Below, piece by piece: positions 24,606 to 34,633 of a DNA stretch of 64,000 nucleotides (position 1 is its first letter; each line of letters begins with the position of its first letter). The DNA lies in assembly GCA_965209015.1 (NCBI GenBank), contig OZ242367.1:2728001-2792000 (forward strand). Direction: 5' to 3'. Position numbers and translations under genes: made by a program. The stretch comes from Bin80 sp965209015 (GTDB taxonomy: Bacteria > Bacteroidota > Rhodothermia > Rhodothermales > Bin80). The notes beneath the pieces were generated by a model, which saw only the letters and a program-made list of their open reading frames with translations, ran no database searches and was not told the origin of the DNA.

Positions 24606-27600
24606 TCACCATTTCAGATCCATGCGTGCACTGAGTCCGTAGGAGGGTGGAGGCCCGTTCTCTTCCATCGTTCGTGCGGTGGTCGCGACCGAGACTTGTA
24701 GTCCTTGGCCCATGCGCAGGTTGTATCCCACTCGGTAGGCACGCCCGCTCGGATCCAGCGTCAATCCCACGATGGAGCGTCCGAGACTTGCCCCGATCGG
24801 CGTCCCATAGCCCAGTTCCACCTCCACATTTTGGTCTGCATTCCCCCCTGCCATGGTATGTAGCGGTGCTTCGCGCCAGAGATCTCCCCCATATATATTC
24901 CCCCAGAGCGGGCGCACTCGCATCGAAGGTCCGAGTCCCCCCTCCGATCCATACTCAATGGATCCCATCAGCCCCCATTCGCGCAGTCCCTCATCGGTGT
25001 GCAGCACCAGGGTCCGACCTCCAAACTCCGCACGCAGTTGACTCGTGGACCAGCGCACGCCTCCCCCCAGTTCCACGCCGATCCCCGTCTCTGCATCCCC
25101 TCCATCCTGCCGAAGAGCAGCTTCCATGTAGGGCTCCATGCCCGCTCCCAATCGCAAACTCCCCTCCACACCTGCACGCACCCGTCGGACGCCCAGATCT
25201 GCTCCCGTCTCCAGGTCTGCCGTCGCCCAGAAGGCATCTACCTCGTAGCCCAGCCGCCCAGCACTGCCCCCGGTCAGCGTTCCCGTCAGTCCCAGTGCAA
25301 CCAGTGCAGCCTCTAGTTCGGATTCCAGTGTCTCCACTTCGGTCTCACCCCGTCCCAGGCCCAAGAGCAGCCATGCACGCATCCCCGCTCCCGTTTGGTA
25401 ACTGACATAGGGATAGATGCCGGTCAAGCGTGAGGATGCTGTGCCAGAGCGCACTGGCGTCTCATACATGCCTTGATCCCAGCTCTGTGCGGCCAGAAGT
25501 CCTGCCATCCATCCCTGACTCCACACATAGTCGGCTCCCAGGATCATACTTGTGACATCTGAACGCATGGACAGCGCTCCCTCTCGTCCCTGCATCCGCG
25601 TATAGGCACCCTGCCCCCAGACGCTCCATCCCCCCTGCGTATACTCGGCACCACACCCGCGAAAGATCTCTCCCAGAGACCAACGCTCACGCCCGTAGCG
25701 GAGCCAAGATAGATCAGGGATGCGGCAGTGTGCCATCCCTTCCATGCGCCGCGTCAATGCCTCCACCACCTGCGATGCCCAAGCCCTTAGGACTCTCGAC
25801 ACATACGCATTCTGGATCCTCTCTTCGCTTTCTTCTTCCATCACCGCCTCTGAACGGGCCTGCTCTACCTCTGCATTCACCGCCGAGAGCAAGACAAGCG
25901 AAAATGTCTTTGCCTCCCATACAGGCTCATTTGTAAGCAGGTTCACGTCCACAGTTTTGGAGAGCTCGCCCGGTGCAAACGTGACCTGCCCCGCGACCGC
26001 CTCATAATCCTCTCCCGCAAGGGCACTCCCATCCTCGCTCATGTAGCTGACCAGTACCGGGACAGCAGATGCAATGGATAAGCCCACCTCAAAGCTTGCC
26101 GCGTGGCGGGAGACCGTAACGCTTTGGACCGAGACCGTGGGACTCCCGTCATCGTCCAGAATCGTTCCCGTCCCGATCCCCTGATCAATTTTCACATGGT
26201 TCGGATTGGAAAGCGTCACCTGGAATGTCTCGTCGGGTTCCACCTCCGAATCATCTATTACCTCAATCCGGATCTTGCCCTCCATGCTCCCTCGTTCAAA
26301 GATGACGATCCCCTTCGACGTAACATAATCGGATCCCTCCGTTGCCGTGTCCTCCGAAGATGCAAACTGAACCGTCACCACCCGAGGACTGGGCTGATTC
26401 AAGTGGACGGGTAGCAGAAGAGCGCCCTCGCCCTCCATTGCACTCGCATCCCCAATACTCACGAACAGGTCTCCATCATCATCCTGAATCGTTCCCTCTG
26501 CTACGCCTCTGGCGATGCCCTCCCCAATGAGACGCACCTGAAACGTTTCCGCGCCTTCGGTTTCCTGATCATCGTTGATCGGAATTCGGATGATCTGTTC
26601 CTGCTCGCCCGCCGCAAAGGTGATCGTTGACGAAGTCGCAACATAGTCCTCTCCCTCCGTGGCCGTCCCATCCTCCGTCGTATAGGCATACGTCCGCGAC
26701 TGACTATCCTGTCCATCCAAGGTCACGCGGAACCGCGCCTCTGGTTCTGATTCATCAACCTCTGTATCCTGTATATGCACCCGCACCTCCCCGTCATTGT
26801 CCAGGATTGTGCCCCGTCCTATGCGCCCTACCGGCTCCCCATTCAAGATCTCCGTCAACTCAATCCGAAAGGTCTCCTCGCCCTCAGAGAGATCATCATC
26901 CAGGATCTCTACCTCAATGGTCTGCATCCTTTCCCCCGAGATGAAGCGGAGCGGGCTTGGCGTCTGCACCTCATAGTCCAGAGGGGCAACCGCACTTTCG
27001 TTGATGGCTGTAAAGAAAACTTCGGTCTCCCGCCCCGGGAGCACATGACTGAGCGATACCATAAAGCGGGCCGTCCCCTCCTCTTCCCCCACCCGGACCG
27101 ATGGGGTGATCTCCACGCGGGGCTGCGCATCCTCATCCACGATCGTCCCCGTCCCTTCGGCATCCACCAGAACGGCATTCTCCGGCATAGACAGCTTCAA
27201 GAAGAATCGCTCCTCCATCTCTTCTGTTTCATCATTGAGCAGTCGCACAGGCACCGGACGACGGTCCACCCCCCTCGGAAAGACCAGTGTCCCACTTGTG
27301 GGCATATAGTCCAGATCGGCCTGCGCCGATCCATCCTGCGTCGCATAGTCCACGCGCACGATCTGCGCCGGGTTGGCTCGGTTCAGCGTCACCATAAACT
27401 CTAGCGGGGACTCGCTCTCCAGCGCCGAAGCATCCCCTACGCGCAGTTCGTATCGATCATCATCCTCAATCGTGACCGTTGCCTCCCCTCGGGCCAGCTC
27501 GGCCCCGATTGGATCGGACAATTGGACCCGGAAGGTTTCGTTTTCTTCATAGGATTCATCGTCCAGAATCTCCACCGGAATGAATGCGCTCATTTCCCCC

Positions 27601-28238
27601 TCGGGGATGAGCAGCACACTGGAGGGAGTTCTGTAGTCCTCCAGTTCGGTGGCCGTCTGATCAAAGGTTTGAACCCGTACACTCAGCCCCGGTGGGGCAG
27701 GAGACGTCAGTGTAACTTCAACCATAGCCATCTCGACCTCTTCCTGTACCGTCGTATCCTGAATCGCCAGGAACACCTCCACCTCGTTATCCTCAATGGT
27801 CAGGTAGGTTACAGTCTCTCCACCTCCCAGTGCAGCGCTTGTCCCCGTGATCAAGATCGTCTCCTGAGGGTCATAGACGGAATCATCCATGGGCATGAGG
27901 GTAAAGGTTGCCGTGCCAGAGGGCTGATTGGCCTCAACCCTCAGGGGAGTAGGCGGGGACACAATCGTATAATCCTGTCCTTCGGTTGCCGTGCCATCTG
28001 CCACGGTAAGCGTCACCGTCGCATCCGTACTCCGAACAGACTCCAGCGTAGCCGTCACCATGAACTCCCTTGCCCCCGCGCCCTCCTCCACCTTGGGAGG
28101 TGCAACCTCAAGCATGAACCCCGTGGACGCTTCATCATCCTCGATCGTAAGTATCTGTGTCAACCGGGCCGTTGAGATCAAGCGCATTGGTTGCCTGTCC
28201 GCGCACCACCACGATCTTGTCCTGGTTATCTGCATCAT
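24606..28238 (-). CDS. Giant Calx-beta surface protein, C-terminal part (after frameshift)
   Basis: This frame continues the protein encoded at 28135-33507 after a one-base shift near 28155; the first about 28 residues of the open frame (MMQITRTRSWW...) are not real. From TILTIEDDEASTGF on, about 1180 residues are meaningful. They hold about seven more Calx-beta repeats, recognisable by the recurring pattern ending TEGxDY...DDE, followed by a short linker and a C-terminal domain of about 390 residues rich in Gly, Trp and Tyr with alternating hydrophobic strands. That domain ends in ARMDLKW, an aromatic terminal residue, as in autotransporter and other outer-membrane beta-barrels. The C-terminus therefore probably anchors the protein in the outer membrane. 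There is no independent start or signal, so this part is not a separate gene. Confidence 0.85.
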   Translation of the reverse strand: MMQITRTRSWWCADRQPMRLISTARLTQILTIEDDEASTGFMLEVAPPKVEEGAGAREFMVTATLESVRSTDATVTLTVADGTATEGQDYTIVSPPTPLRVEANQPSGTATFTLMPMDDSVYDPQETILITGTSAALGGGETVTYLTIEDNEVEVFLAIQDTTVQEEVEMAMVEVTLTSPAPPGLSVRVQTFDQTATELEDYRTPSSVLLIPEGEMSAFIPVEILDDESYEENETFRVQLSDPIGAELARGEATVTIEDDDRYELRVGDASALESESPLEFMVTLNRANPAQIVRVDYATQDGSAQADLDYMPTSGTLVFPRGVDRRPVPVRLLNDETEEMEERFFLKLSMPENAVLVDAEGTGTIVDEDAQPRVEITPSVRVGEEEGTARFMVSLSHVLPGRETEVFFTAINESAVAPLDYEVQTPSPLRFISGERMQTIEVEILDDDLSEGEETFRIELTEILNGEPVGRIGRGTILDNDGEVRVHIQDTEVDESEPEARFRVTLDGQDSQSRTYAYTTEDGTATEGEDYVATSSTITFAAGEQEQIIRIPINDDQETEGAETFQVRLIGEGIARGVAEGTIQDDDGDLFVSIGDASAMEGEGALLLPVHLNQPSPRVVTVQFASSEDTATEGSDYVTSKGIVIFERGSMEGKIRIEVIDDSEVEPDETFQVTLSNPNHVKIDQGIGTGTILDDDGSPTVSVQSVTVSRHAASFEVGLSIASAVPVLVSYMSEDGSALAGEDYEAVAGQVTFAPGELSKTVDVNLLTNEPVWEAKTFSLVLLSAVNAEVEQARSEAVMEEESEERIQNAYVSRVLRAWASQVVEALTRRMEGMAHCRIPDLSWLRYGRERWSLGEIFRGCGAEYTQGGWSVWGQGAYTRMQGREGALSMRSDVTSMILGADYVWSQGWMAGLLAAQSWDQGMYETPVRSGTASSRLTGIYPYVSYQTGAGMRAWLLLGLGRGETEVETLESELEAALVALGLTGTLTGGSAGRLGYEVDAFWATADLETGADLGVRRVRAGVEGSLRLGAGMEPYMEAALRQDGGDAETGIGVELGGGVRWSTSQLRAEFGGRTLVLHTDEGLREWGLMGSIEYGSEGGLGPSMRVRPLWGNIYGGDLWREAPLHTMAGGNADQNVEVELGYGTPIGASLGRSIVGLTLDPSGRAYRVGYNLRMGQGLQVSVATTARTMEENGPPPSYGLSARMDLKW

Positions 28239-31200
28239 TATCCACCGCTGTGATCGTCACGCGTCCTGTACTGGTCATCATTCCAGGAAGGATCGTGAGC
28301 GTCGTATTCGGACTCAATTCGTAATCGTTGGTCGTTGCCGGAGATTCCGGGCGCGCAGATACCTGGAGGATCGTTTCTGCACTGGATGCAATATCCAACC
28401 GCGCGGTGATCGTCGCCATCCCTTCGTCTTCTTGAATTGTGCCGGGTTCCACGATCAACTCCACCTGCGGCACAGGGTCACGATCCACAATCGTGAGCGT
28501 GGCTGGCGCTGCAGCTCCCAGACTGCTTCGCCCGGTCACCTGCACCGTTTCGTCCGGCTCGTCAACCCCATCCGCAATCGGACGGAACGGAAAGCGCTCC
28601 GTCCCGACGGTTGCGCCTGCCGCAATCGTGAGTGTAACTGGCAGGACCGCAGCATAGTCCATTCCCTCCGCCGCCGTCCCCCCTTCCACCGTGAGCATGA
28701 CCTGCGTCGGGACGCTCCGCGCACCATCTAGTGTCGCGGTCACCTGGATGTCTTCTTCGTCTGCCTCATTCACCCTTGAGGGCGAGACCGTAAGCGTGAT
28801 GCCCCCCACCTCGTCATCATCCAGAATGATGAGCGTCTCCTCTGCCGGGCTCATCACATCGTTCACGTTCGTCGCACTGCCCCGGACCGTGATCCGCTTG
28901 TCGGGCGCATCAATCGCATTGTCCACCGCCGTGATCGTCACCACCCCCGTACTGGTCGTGACCTCCGGGGCAATCCTAAGCACACGATTGGAACTCACCT
29001 CGTAATCCTGCATGGTTGCGGGGGCTTGGGGGTCGGTTGCGATCGTAATCACCGTCTCTGCACTGGACGCCCCACTCAGGTTCGCCGTCACCTCGGCTTC
29101 CCCGCCATCTTCAAGCATTTCTCTCGGCGTCAACACCAACGTTACCTCCGGCGTCGGATCCGAATCAAAGATCGTCAGACGATCCTCCGATGCCGCGCCC
29201 AAACTGCTCGTCCCGCTCACGCGTACCGTCTCGTCCGGCTCATCCAGATGGTCCGGGATCGGCGTGAACGTAAATCCTCCGACCGCTTCCATTGCTTCGG
29301 CAGGAATCCGGATCGTAAATGGAGCCACCGGCTGAAAGTCAACCCCCAGGGTCGCCGTCTCTTCTTGCAACGAAATCTCTACCTCTGTGTCCGTCAGAAG
29401 GATCCCATCCATCGTCGCCGTGACCGTGATCTGCTTACTCCCCTCGTCTTCACGTACATCATCAGAAATGCTCACTGTGAGCCTCACCTCGGTCGCTTCG
29501 TCATCATCTAAAATTGTGAGGATCGCCTCCGGAAGAGACGCCCCCGAATGCGCATTCGTGGCACGCCCCTGCACGCGCACTTGCTTGTCCTCTACATCAA
29601 TGACCCGATTATTGACCGAGGTGATCATCACCGTCTCCGTACTCTCCATGGCACCTGCTGCAATCGTCAGCCTTGGATCCGCGCTCAACCGGTAATCCCC
29701 CTCCGTCGCAGGCGAGATGGGATCTGCAGAGATCGTGATCACCGTCTCCGCACTCGATGGAGACGTGAGACGGGCCTTTATGGCGGAACGCTCCTCCGCC
29801 TCCGAAATCTCCGCCGGATCTAACACGAGCATCACCACCGGGTCCAGGTCATCATCCGTGATCGTGAGAAACGCCTGATCTACCCCGAGGGAGCTGGTTC
29901 CCGTGATGGTCACCGACTCGTCCGGCTCGTCCAGATTATCCGAGACCGGCGTGAACAAAAACGTCCCCATTCCCTCCCTCTCATTGGCTGAAATGGTCAA
30001 CGCAAACGAGTCCACCGGATCAAAATCGTCGTCCATGGCCGTACCCGGCCCAACCGAAATGGTCACCGTGAGGGGCTCGGGGCGCGTCCCGTCCAGCCGG
30101 GCGGTCACCGCAATCGGTGTCTCCCCAGCTCCCTCATCTACTTGCGTTGGACGCACCTCCAGCGTGACCCCCGTCGCCTCATCCCCATCGGTGATCGTGA
30201 GGGGCTCGGGATCCGGAGGCGTCACCCCAATCGGATTCTCCACCATGCCCGTCACCTGCACCTCCTTACTCGGCGTACGCACATCATTGTCCACGGCCGT
30301 GATCGTGACCTGCTCTGTACTCTCGGTCGCCCCGGCCGTAATCGTCAGCGTTTGATTCCCACCGAACGCGTAATCCATCGTCGTTGCGGGCGGGATCGGA
30401 GTGGCCCCGATCGCAATTGTTGTCAGCGCGCCGGAGGGACGATTCAGCCTCGCCGCCACCGTTGTCATCCCACCCTCTTCCGGAATCTCTCCAGGCATCA
30501 ACTCCAACTCCACCTGCGGCATGGGCGTCGCATCCAAAATCGTGAGCCTCGCAGCATCTACCTCCAGATCGCCTGCCGTGCCCGTCACCTGAACCATCTC
30601 CGGCCCCTCGTGCAAATCATCGGGCAGTGGCTCAAACGTAAACATCCCGGTTCCCTCCATCGAACCTGCCGCAATCGTCAACGGAAAGGACGAAGGCGTG
30701 GCAGTGTAGTCGGTGCCTGCTTCTGCCGTTCCCGCCTCTACCATGATCGTAAGCTGCGTGTCCGTGGACTGCGCCGCATTCAGCGCAGCGCTCACCGTGA
30801 CCGGTTGGCTGTCTCCATTTTCATTGACCTCGGAGGGAGCCAACGCAAGCATGACCCGCGGCGGCTCATCATCATCAAGAATGGTCAGCCCCACATCACC
30901 TAATCCAATGAGGGAGAGATCCGTAAATCCCAAATCATTCATGGGGCTCCCGCGCACGGTCACCGTCTTATCCCCCTCGTAGTCCTCATTGTCCACGGCC
31001 GTGATCGTGATCCCATCCGAACTGATCCTGGATCCAGCGGGAATCGTGAGCATTGTGGATGGGAGCGTGTAATCGTCATCCGTTGCCGGCGCATCAGGAA
31101 TCATCGTGATCGCAATCCTGGTCGGTTCGCTGGAGGCAGGCGTCTGACTCGCCGTGAGCCGCGTAGTGCCCCCGTTCTCCTGGATCTCTGACGCGGTTAA

Positions 31201-32615
31201 ATTCAAGGTCACCACCGGAGGATCATCTGCATCCACGATGGTAAATTCGGTCGGACTGGCAGTCAAATCGAACCCCGTAACATCGTAAGTGCCAGCTCCC
31301 ACGAGACGAATCGTCTCCGGAGGCTCATCTATCCCATCCTGCTTCGCCACAAAAAAAGCATACGTCTGCTCCTCTACGAGTTCATTCGCCTCCCACGCTA
31401 AAGTTATGCCTGCATTCCTATCGAGGTCCTCCACCACGGATGCCGTACCATCCTCCGAAGAAACGGTCATCCTCGCAAGGATATGTCCTGAACCCTCGGT
31501 TGCGCCGAAGGCAGGATTCAGCGTCGCTGTAATCGTAACCACCCTTTCCTCGCCTTCCCGAATCTCATTCGGATTGATCGCCAGCGTGGCCGTTGGAAAG
31601 GGTTCGTCGTCCTCAATCGTCAGCTCCACATCATCAGGATCCTTCGCGCCGCTCCGCAGATTCATTGCCACCCCTTGCACCTGAAACGTCTTGTTCCCCG
31701 TGTACACATCATTGTCCATCGCTGTGATCATCACCTCCCCCTCACTCTCGGTCTCCCCCTCCGCAATCGTGAGCATGGTGCCACGTTGCGTGTAATCGCC
31801 AGGCGAATCCGGAGCTACCGATACAACAATCGTCGTAACGGCGTTGGAGGGGGCGCTCAGCTGCGCTGTCACCATGGAGGGAACGTCAGAATTTTCCATG
31901 ATCGACGAAGGAGACAGGGCCAGCGTAACCTGGGGTGGCGGATCCGCATTGGTGAGCGTGAGTGCTGCTGGCGTAGCCTCCCCCAGATCGGTGCGCCCCG
32001 TCACCAGGATCGTTTCGTCGGATTCATTCAGATCGTCCGGGATCGGAACCAGCGTAAACATCCCCGTTCCCATCATCTCATTCGCGGGAATCGTGAGGGA
32101 AAAGGAATTGACCTCCTCAAAGTCCTCTCCCACCATCGCGGAGCCGGATCCTACCGCAACGTCCACCTCGGTCGCACGGTCTCGCACCACATCCCAGGAT
32201 GCGGTCACCGTGATCTCCGTGGCGCCATGATCCTCAGAAACCGGGTTGGGCGCGGCCGCAAGCGTGAGGGCCGGTGCCATCTCATCCTCCGTAATCGTCA
32301 ACGGCACACTCTCCGGGCCATTCACGCCATCGGGGTTCGTTGCCTCCCCTTCCACCTGAAACATCCGATCCCCTGAGTAGACAACGTTCTGCACTGCACG
32401 GATCACCACCTCCCCCGTACTCTCCGTCTCTCCCGCCGCGATCGTGAGCGTGGCATTGGTACTCAAACTATGATCCGTGGGAGACTCGGGCGAGACCGAA
32501 ATGACGATCGTGGTCGACTCGGTGGACATCTCGCCCAGACGCGCGGTCACCGTCGTCATCCCGCCATCCTCCGAAATCGGGTTGTCAGAAAGATGCAAGG
32601 TCACCTCTGGATTTG
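25880..32615 (-). repeat. Tandem Calx-beta coding repeats, about 20 units
   Basis: Counting starts of the pattern 'hydrophobic strand - P - x - x - E - x - G', I find 13 repeats in the N-terminal frame and 7 in the C-terminal frame. In the N-terminal part two repeat types alternate. One contains a TAVDN...V-G-A-N block; the other contains a GTA...DEPDE-V-V-G block. This suggests duplication of a two-domain unit of roughly 0.6 kb. The DNA is visibly richer in G and C than its neighbours. Confidence 0.8.
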
Positions 32616-33507
32616 GATCCTCACAAGGGGTACTAGGACCTCTTATAAGGGTGATATCCCCGGCATTAATCCGATCAAGAATCTTTGGAGGCAGGCAGGG
32701 AATGGGGTTGTTACCAAGATTGATGCGTACTCCATCTGGAACATCATCAAAGAGATCCGCAGGGATGGCGGTGAGATCATTGCCATAGAAGTATCCTTCG
32801 CTTAGGGCGCGCAGGCCGTCAAAAAGATCTTCTGGAAATGCATCAATGGAATTATCACTCAGATCAAGACGTCTCAAGTTTTCAAGATCGTGAAAAAGAT
32901 CTGATGGCAGAGGGCCATCAATAGAATTACTCCATAAATTCAAATTGTCCAACTTGGGGGTACCGTTAAAGAGGTCCTCTGGGAGCACAGTGAGCGCATT
33001 ATATTCAAGATACAAGTCCTCCAAGCTGGAAAGATCGTCAAAAAGATCCTGATCCAGTTCTTCAAGTTCATTCCAATCTAATCGTAAAAATGTTAAATTG
33101 GAGAGCCCCGCAAAAAGTCCAGACGGAAGAGAGGTGAGATCATTACTGTCTAATCGGAGGCGTGTTAAGCCAGAGAGACCTGCAAAATCATGAGGTTGCA
33201 GCGAACTAATGTTCTGAAAAGCAACATACATAAATGTAATACGTGACAACTGATCTGAGGTCACGTCTTCACATCCAAAGTCGGGGTTGGGATGATCAAT
33301 CTGTATAAGAATCTCTGCTTTAACTTCTGGGGTTCGATCGCAAACAGTATCCTGTGCGAAGACTTCCGTCACAAAAAAAACTAGAAACGAAAATAAGAAG
33401 AGCCCCCGATATGTGGATATCAATCTCGGACGAGGAAGGGAACCAGAGTGCTCTAATCCCCCCGCTGAGATCCTGACGGGGATACGAACGCATCTAGATC
33501 TTTTCAT
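28135..33507 (-). CDS. Giant LRR/Calx-beta surface protein, N-terminal part
   Basis: The 1790-residue frame encodes the start of a very large exported protein. Residues 1-52 are a long signal peptide with the hydrophobic core GLFLFSFLVFFVTEVFAQ. Residues about 85-275 form about eight leucine-rich repeats of the pattern LxxLxLxxNxLxxLPxDLF. From about residue 297 on, 13 Calx-beta repeats follow, each with acidic calcium-binding-type loops and ending near LTI.DDE. The last about six residues after NGPVDT are out of frame. LRR and Calx-beta modules typically serve adhesion or protein binding at the cell surface. With the barrel encoded downstream, the intact product would be a single autotransporter-like adhesin. 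It is monocistronic and sits between the heme operon and a gene-poor stretch. Confidence 0.88.
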   Translation of the reverse strand: MKRSRCVRIPVRISAGGLEHSGSLPRPRLISTYRGLFLFSFLVFFVTEVFAQDTVCDRTPEVKAEILIQIDHPNPDFGCEDVTSDQLSRITFMYVAFQNISSLQPHDFAGLSGLTRLRLDSNDLTSLPSGLFAGLSNLTFLRLDWNELEELDQDLFDDLSSLEDLYLEYNALTVLPEDLFNGTPKLDNLNLWSNSIDGPLPSDLFHDLENLRRLDLSDNSIDAFPEDLFDGLRALSEGYFYGNDLTAIPADLFDDVPDGVRINLGNNPIPCLPPKILDRINAGDITLIRGPSTPCEDPNPEVTLHLSDNPISEDGGMTTVTARLGEMSTESTTIVISVSPESPTDHSLSTNATLTIAAGETESTGEVVIRAVQNVVYSGDRMFQVEGEATNPDGVNGPESVPLTITEDEMAPALTLAAAPNPVSEDHGATEITVTASWDVVRDRATEVDVAVGSGSAMVGEDFEEVNSFSLTIPANEMMGTGMFTLVPIPDDLNESDETILVTGRTDLGEATPAALTLTNADPPPQVTLALSPSSIMENSDVPSMVTAQLSAPSNAVTTIVVSVAPDSPGDYTQRGTMLTIAEGETESEGEVMITAMDNDVYTGNKTFQVQGVAMNLRSGAKDPDDVELTIEDDEPFPTATLAINPNEIREGEERVVTITATLNPAFGATEGSGHILARMTVSSEDGTASVVEDLDRNAGITLAWEANELVEEQTYAFFVAKQDGIDEPPETIRLVGAGTYDVTGFDLTASPTEFTIVDADDPPVVTLNLTASEIQENGGTTRLTASQTPASSEPTRIAITMIPDAPATDDDYTLPSTMLTIPAGSRISSDGITITAVDNEDYEGDKTVTVRGSPMNDLGFTDLSLIGLGDVGLTILDDDEPPRVMLALAPSEVNENGDSQPVTVSAALNAAQSTDTQLTIMVEAGTAEAGTDYTATPSSFPLTIAAGSMEGTGMFTFEPLPDDLHEGPEMVQVTGTAGDLEVDAARLTILDATPMPQVELELMPGEIPEEGGMTTVAARLNRPSGALTTIAIGATPIPPATTMDYAFGGNQTLTITAGATESTEQVTITAVDNDVRTPSKEVQVTGMVENPIGVTPPDPEPLTITDGDEATGVTLEVRPTQVDEGAGETPIAVTARLDGTRPEPLTVTISVGPGTAMDDDFDPVDSFALTISANEREGMGTFLFTPVSDNLDEPDESVTITGTSSLGVDQAFLTITDDDLDPVVMLVLDPAEISEAEERSAIKARLTSPSSAETVITISADPISPATEGDYRLSADPRLTIAAGAMESTETVMITSVNNRVIDVEDKQVRVQGRATNAHSGASLPEAILTILDDDEATEVRLTVSISDDVREDEGSKQITVTATMDGILLTDTEVEISLQEETATLGVDFQPVAPFTIRIPAEAMEAVGGFTFTPIPDHLDEPDETVRVSGTSSLGAASEDRLTIFDSDPTPEVTLVLTPREMLEDGGEAEVTANLSGASSAETVITIATDPQAPATMQDYEVSSNRVLRIAPEVTTSTGVVTITAVDNAIDAPDKRITVRGSATNVNDVMSPAEETLIILDDDEVGGITLTVSPSRVNEADEEDIQVTATLDGARSVPTQVMLTVEGGTAAEGMDYAAVLPVTLTIAAGATVGTERFPFRPIADGVDEPDETVQVTGRSSLGAAAPATLTIVDRDPVPQVELIVEPGTIQEDEGMATITARLDIASSAETILQVSARPESPATTNDYELSPNTTLTILPGMMTSTGRVTITAVDNDADNQDKIVVVRGQATNALDLNGPVDTDTYDRG
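28153..28164 (-). other. Frameshift site joining the two halves of the giant gene
   Basis: On the minus strand the N-terminal frame reads NGPVDT and then runs to a stop at 28135; dropping one base (about 28155) gives NGPVDT-ILTIEDDE. That joins in perfect length and pattern with sibling repeats such as NGPESVPLTITEDE. A one-base insertion, a sequencing error or a programmed +1 shift would all explain it. The restored protein would have about 2966 residues. Confidence 0.8.
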
Positions 33508-34150
33508 AGTGAAGTCTCGTGCTAGCGGAATTACCGTCGTAGCGGTTTGATTTTCAGGGACACATGGTATGATTACGATGTGAGGGAATCAATTGTTTTT
33601 CACAACTTCCCCTTCGGTGACAGGCCTCAAACCATTCGCTAATTGTTTTTCGCAGGATCCGAAATCATTACCGTACTATGCTCCCAACGAACCCTTTTAT
33701 TCCCCGTAATCAGGCGTATTGATGTAGCCTGCTTTACTGTGCAGTCCCCAATCACTTGATGAATGGGCAGAAACTCCATAGTTCTGATGATGTGCGTGTT
33801 TGGGGTTCTATAGTTTCTCAAACACCAATGCAGTCAATGTTCCTACAATAAAATGAGCAACATGTTGCCATCAAACTGTGCCATAGCATTTGCAATCCTA
33901 ACACATCTTGATCCTCTTTGGATAGGCCCTAACGTATCCAACACGGTGAGCATTTCGCCAGTACTCTGAGAGAGTTTGGGAGCATGACTCTGGTGATCAT
34001 TGAGGTTTGATCTTTATGGGCACACATTTTCATCCACTACACATTTACTATCTGGACTGAGCGCTCCAAAAAATGAATTGTCTCAAATGATGATATGCAT
34101 GAGTGGTTGAGTCCCTCCTGAACTTGGGAGCCTTAGAGAGCTAACCGAGG

Positions 34151-34188
34151 GGCCGGATCGCCTGTTTGATCTTGGAGAATACCCTGTG
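34151..34188 (+). repeat. 38-bp direct repeat, copy 1
   Basis: Identical over 38 bases to 34224-34261, with copy starts 73 bases apart. It begins GGCCGGATCGCC and ends ATACCCTGTG. There are only two copies, so it is not a CRISPR array. Confidence 0.85.
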
Positions 34189-34223
34189 AGGACTATTCGG
34201 GGCGTGTCCCCCCGCACGCGGTA

Positions 34224-34261
34224 GGCCGGATCGCCTGTTTGATCTTGGAGAATACCCTGTG
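34224..34261 (+). repeat. 38-bp direct repeat, copy 2
   Basis: Second copy of the repeat at 34151-34188. The intervening sequence is GC-rich and contains no gene. Confidence 0.85.
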
Positions 34262-34633
34262 TTCCATTTGGCTTGAAACCTTGTAGATCCGAACGATCGC
34301 CCATATCAAGAAACTCTGCTCTATGCAGTAGGGACAGGATTCATGATTGTAGCCACACGATACTTAAGAAATTTCGTGGATGGGAGTTCGGAAGTGGATG
34401 GATTCTCAGCTCTCCATATTATTCACGGGGGAAATTCATGATGACGGGAAAAGAGGACAAGGTTCAGGAGATTAGAAGTTTTATACGAGTAAGCGTTCCA
34501 AGACCATGGGGACATTGACAACTGGGTTGGGACGGCGCTCGCTTTGGTGCCTTCGGTATCTAAAATGCCTTTCAATTCTTGTCCTGAACGATCGTTTACA
34601 TGGGAGTACGTTTCTACCAACTGAACTGCATGA

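Larger units (their letters stand above)
33508..34633. other. Gene-poor region with a short direct repeat
   Basis: About 1.1 kb with no convincing gene. On the minus strand a short membrane-protein-like end (HVAHFIVGTLTALVFEKL, near 33820-33880) follows a stop in the same frame and may be a gene fragment. A 38-bp direct repeat is present at 34151 and 34224. The promoter of the giant surface gene must lie near 33510-33600, but no clear motif was recognised. Confidence 0.4.

Noticed and set aside
24647..28731. Long plus-strand open frames opposite the giant gene
   Set aside because: They are Pro/Arg/His-rich shadows created by the GC-rich coding repeats on the minus strand.
28135..33507. Repeated DNA blocks as a CRISPR array or other non-coding repeat
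   Set aside because: The repeats are in-frame protein repeats of hundreds of bases with Calx-beta patterns, not short identical repeats with unique spacers.
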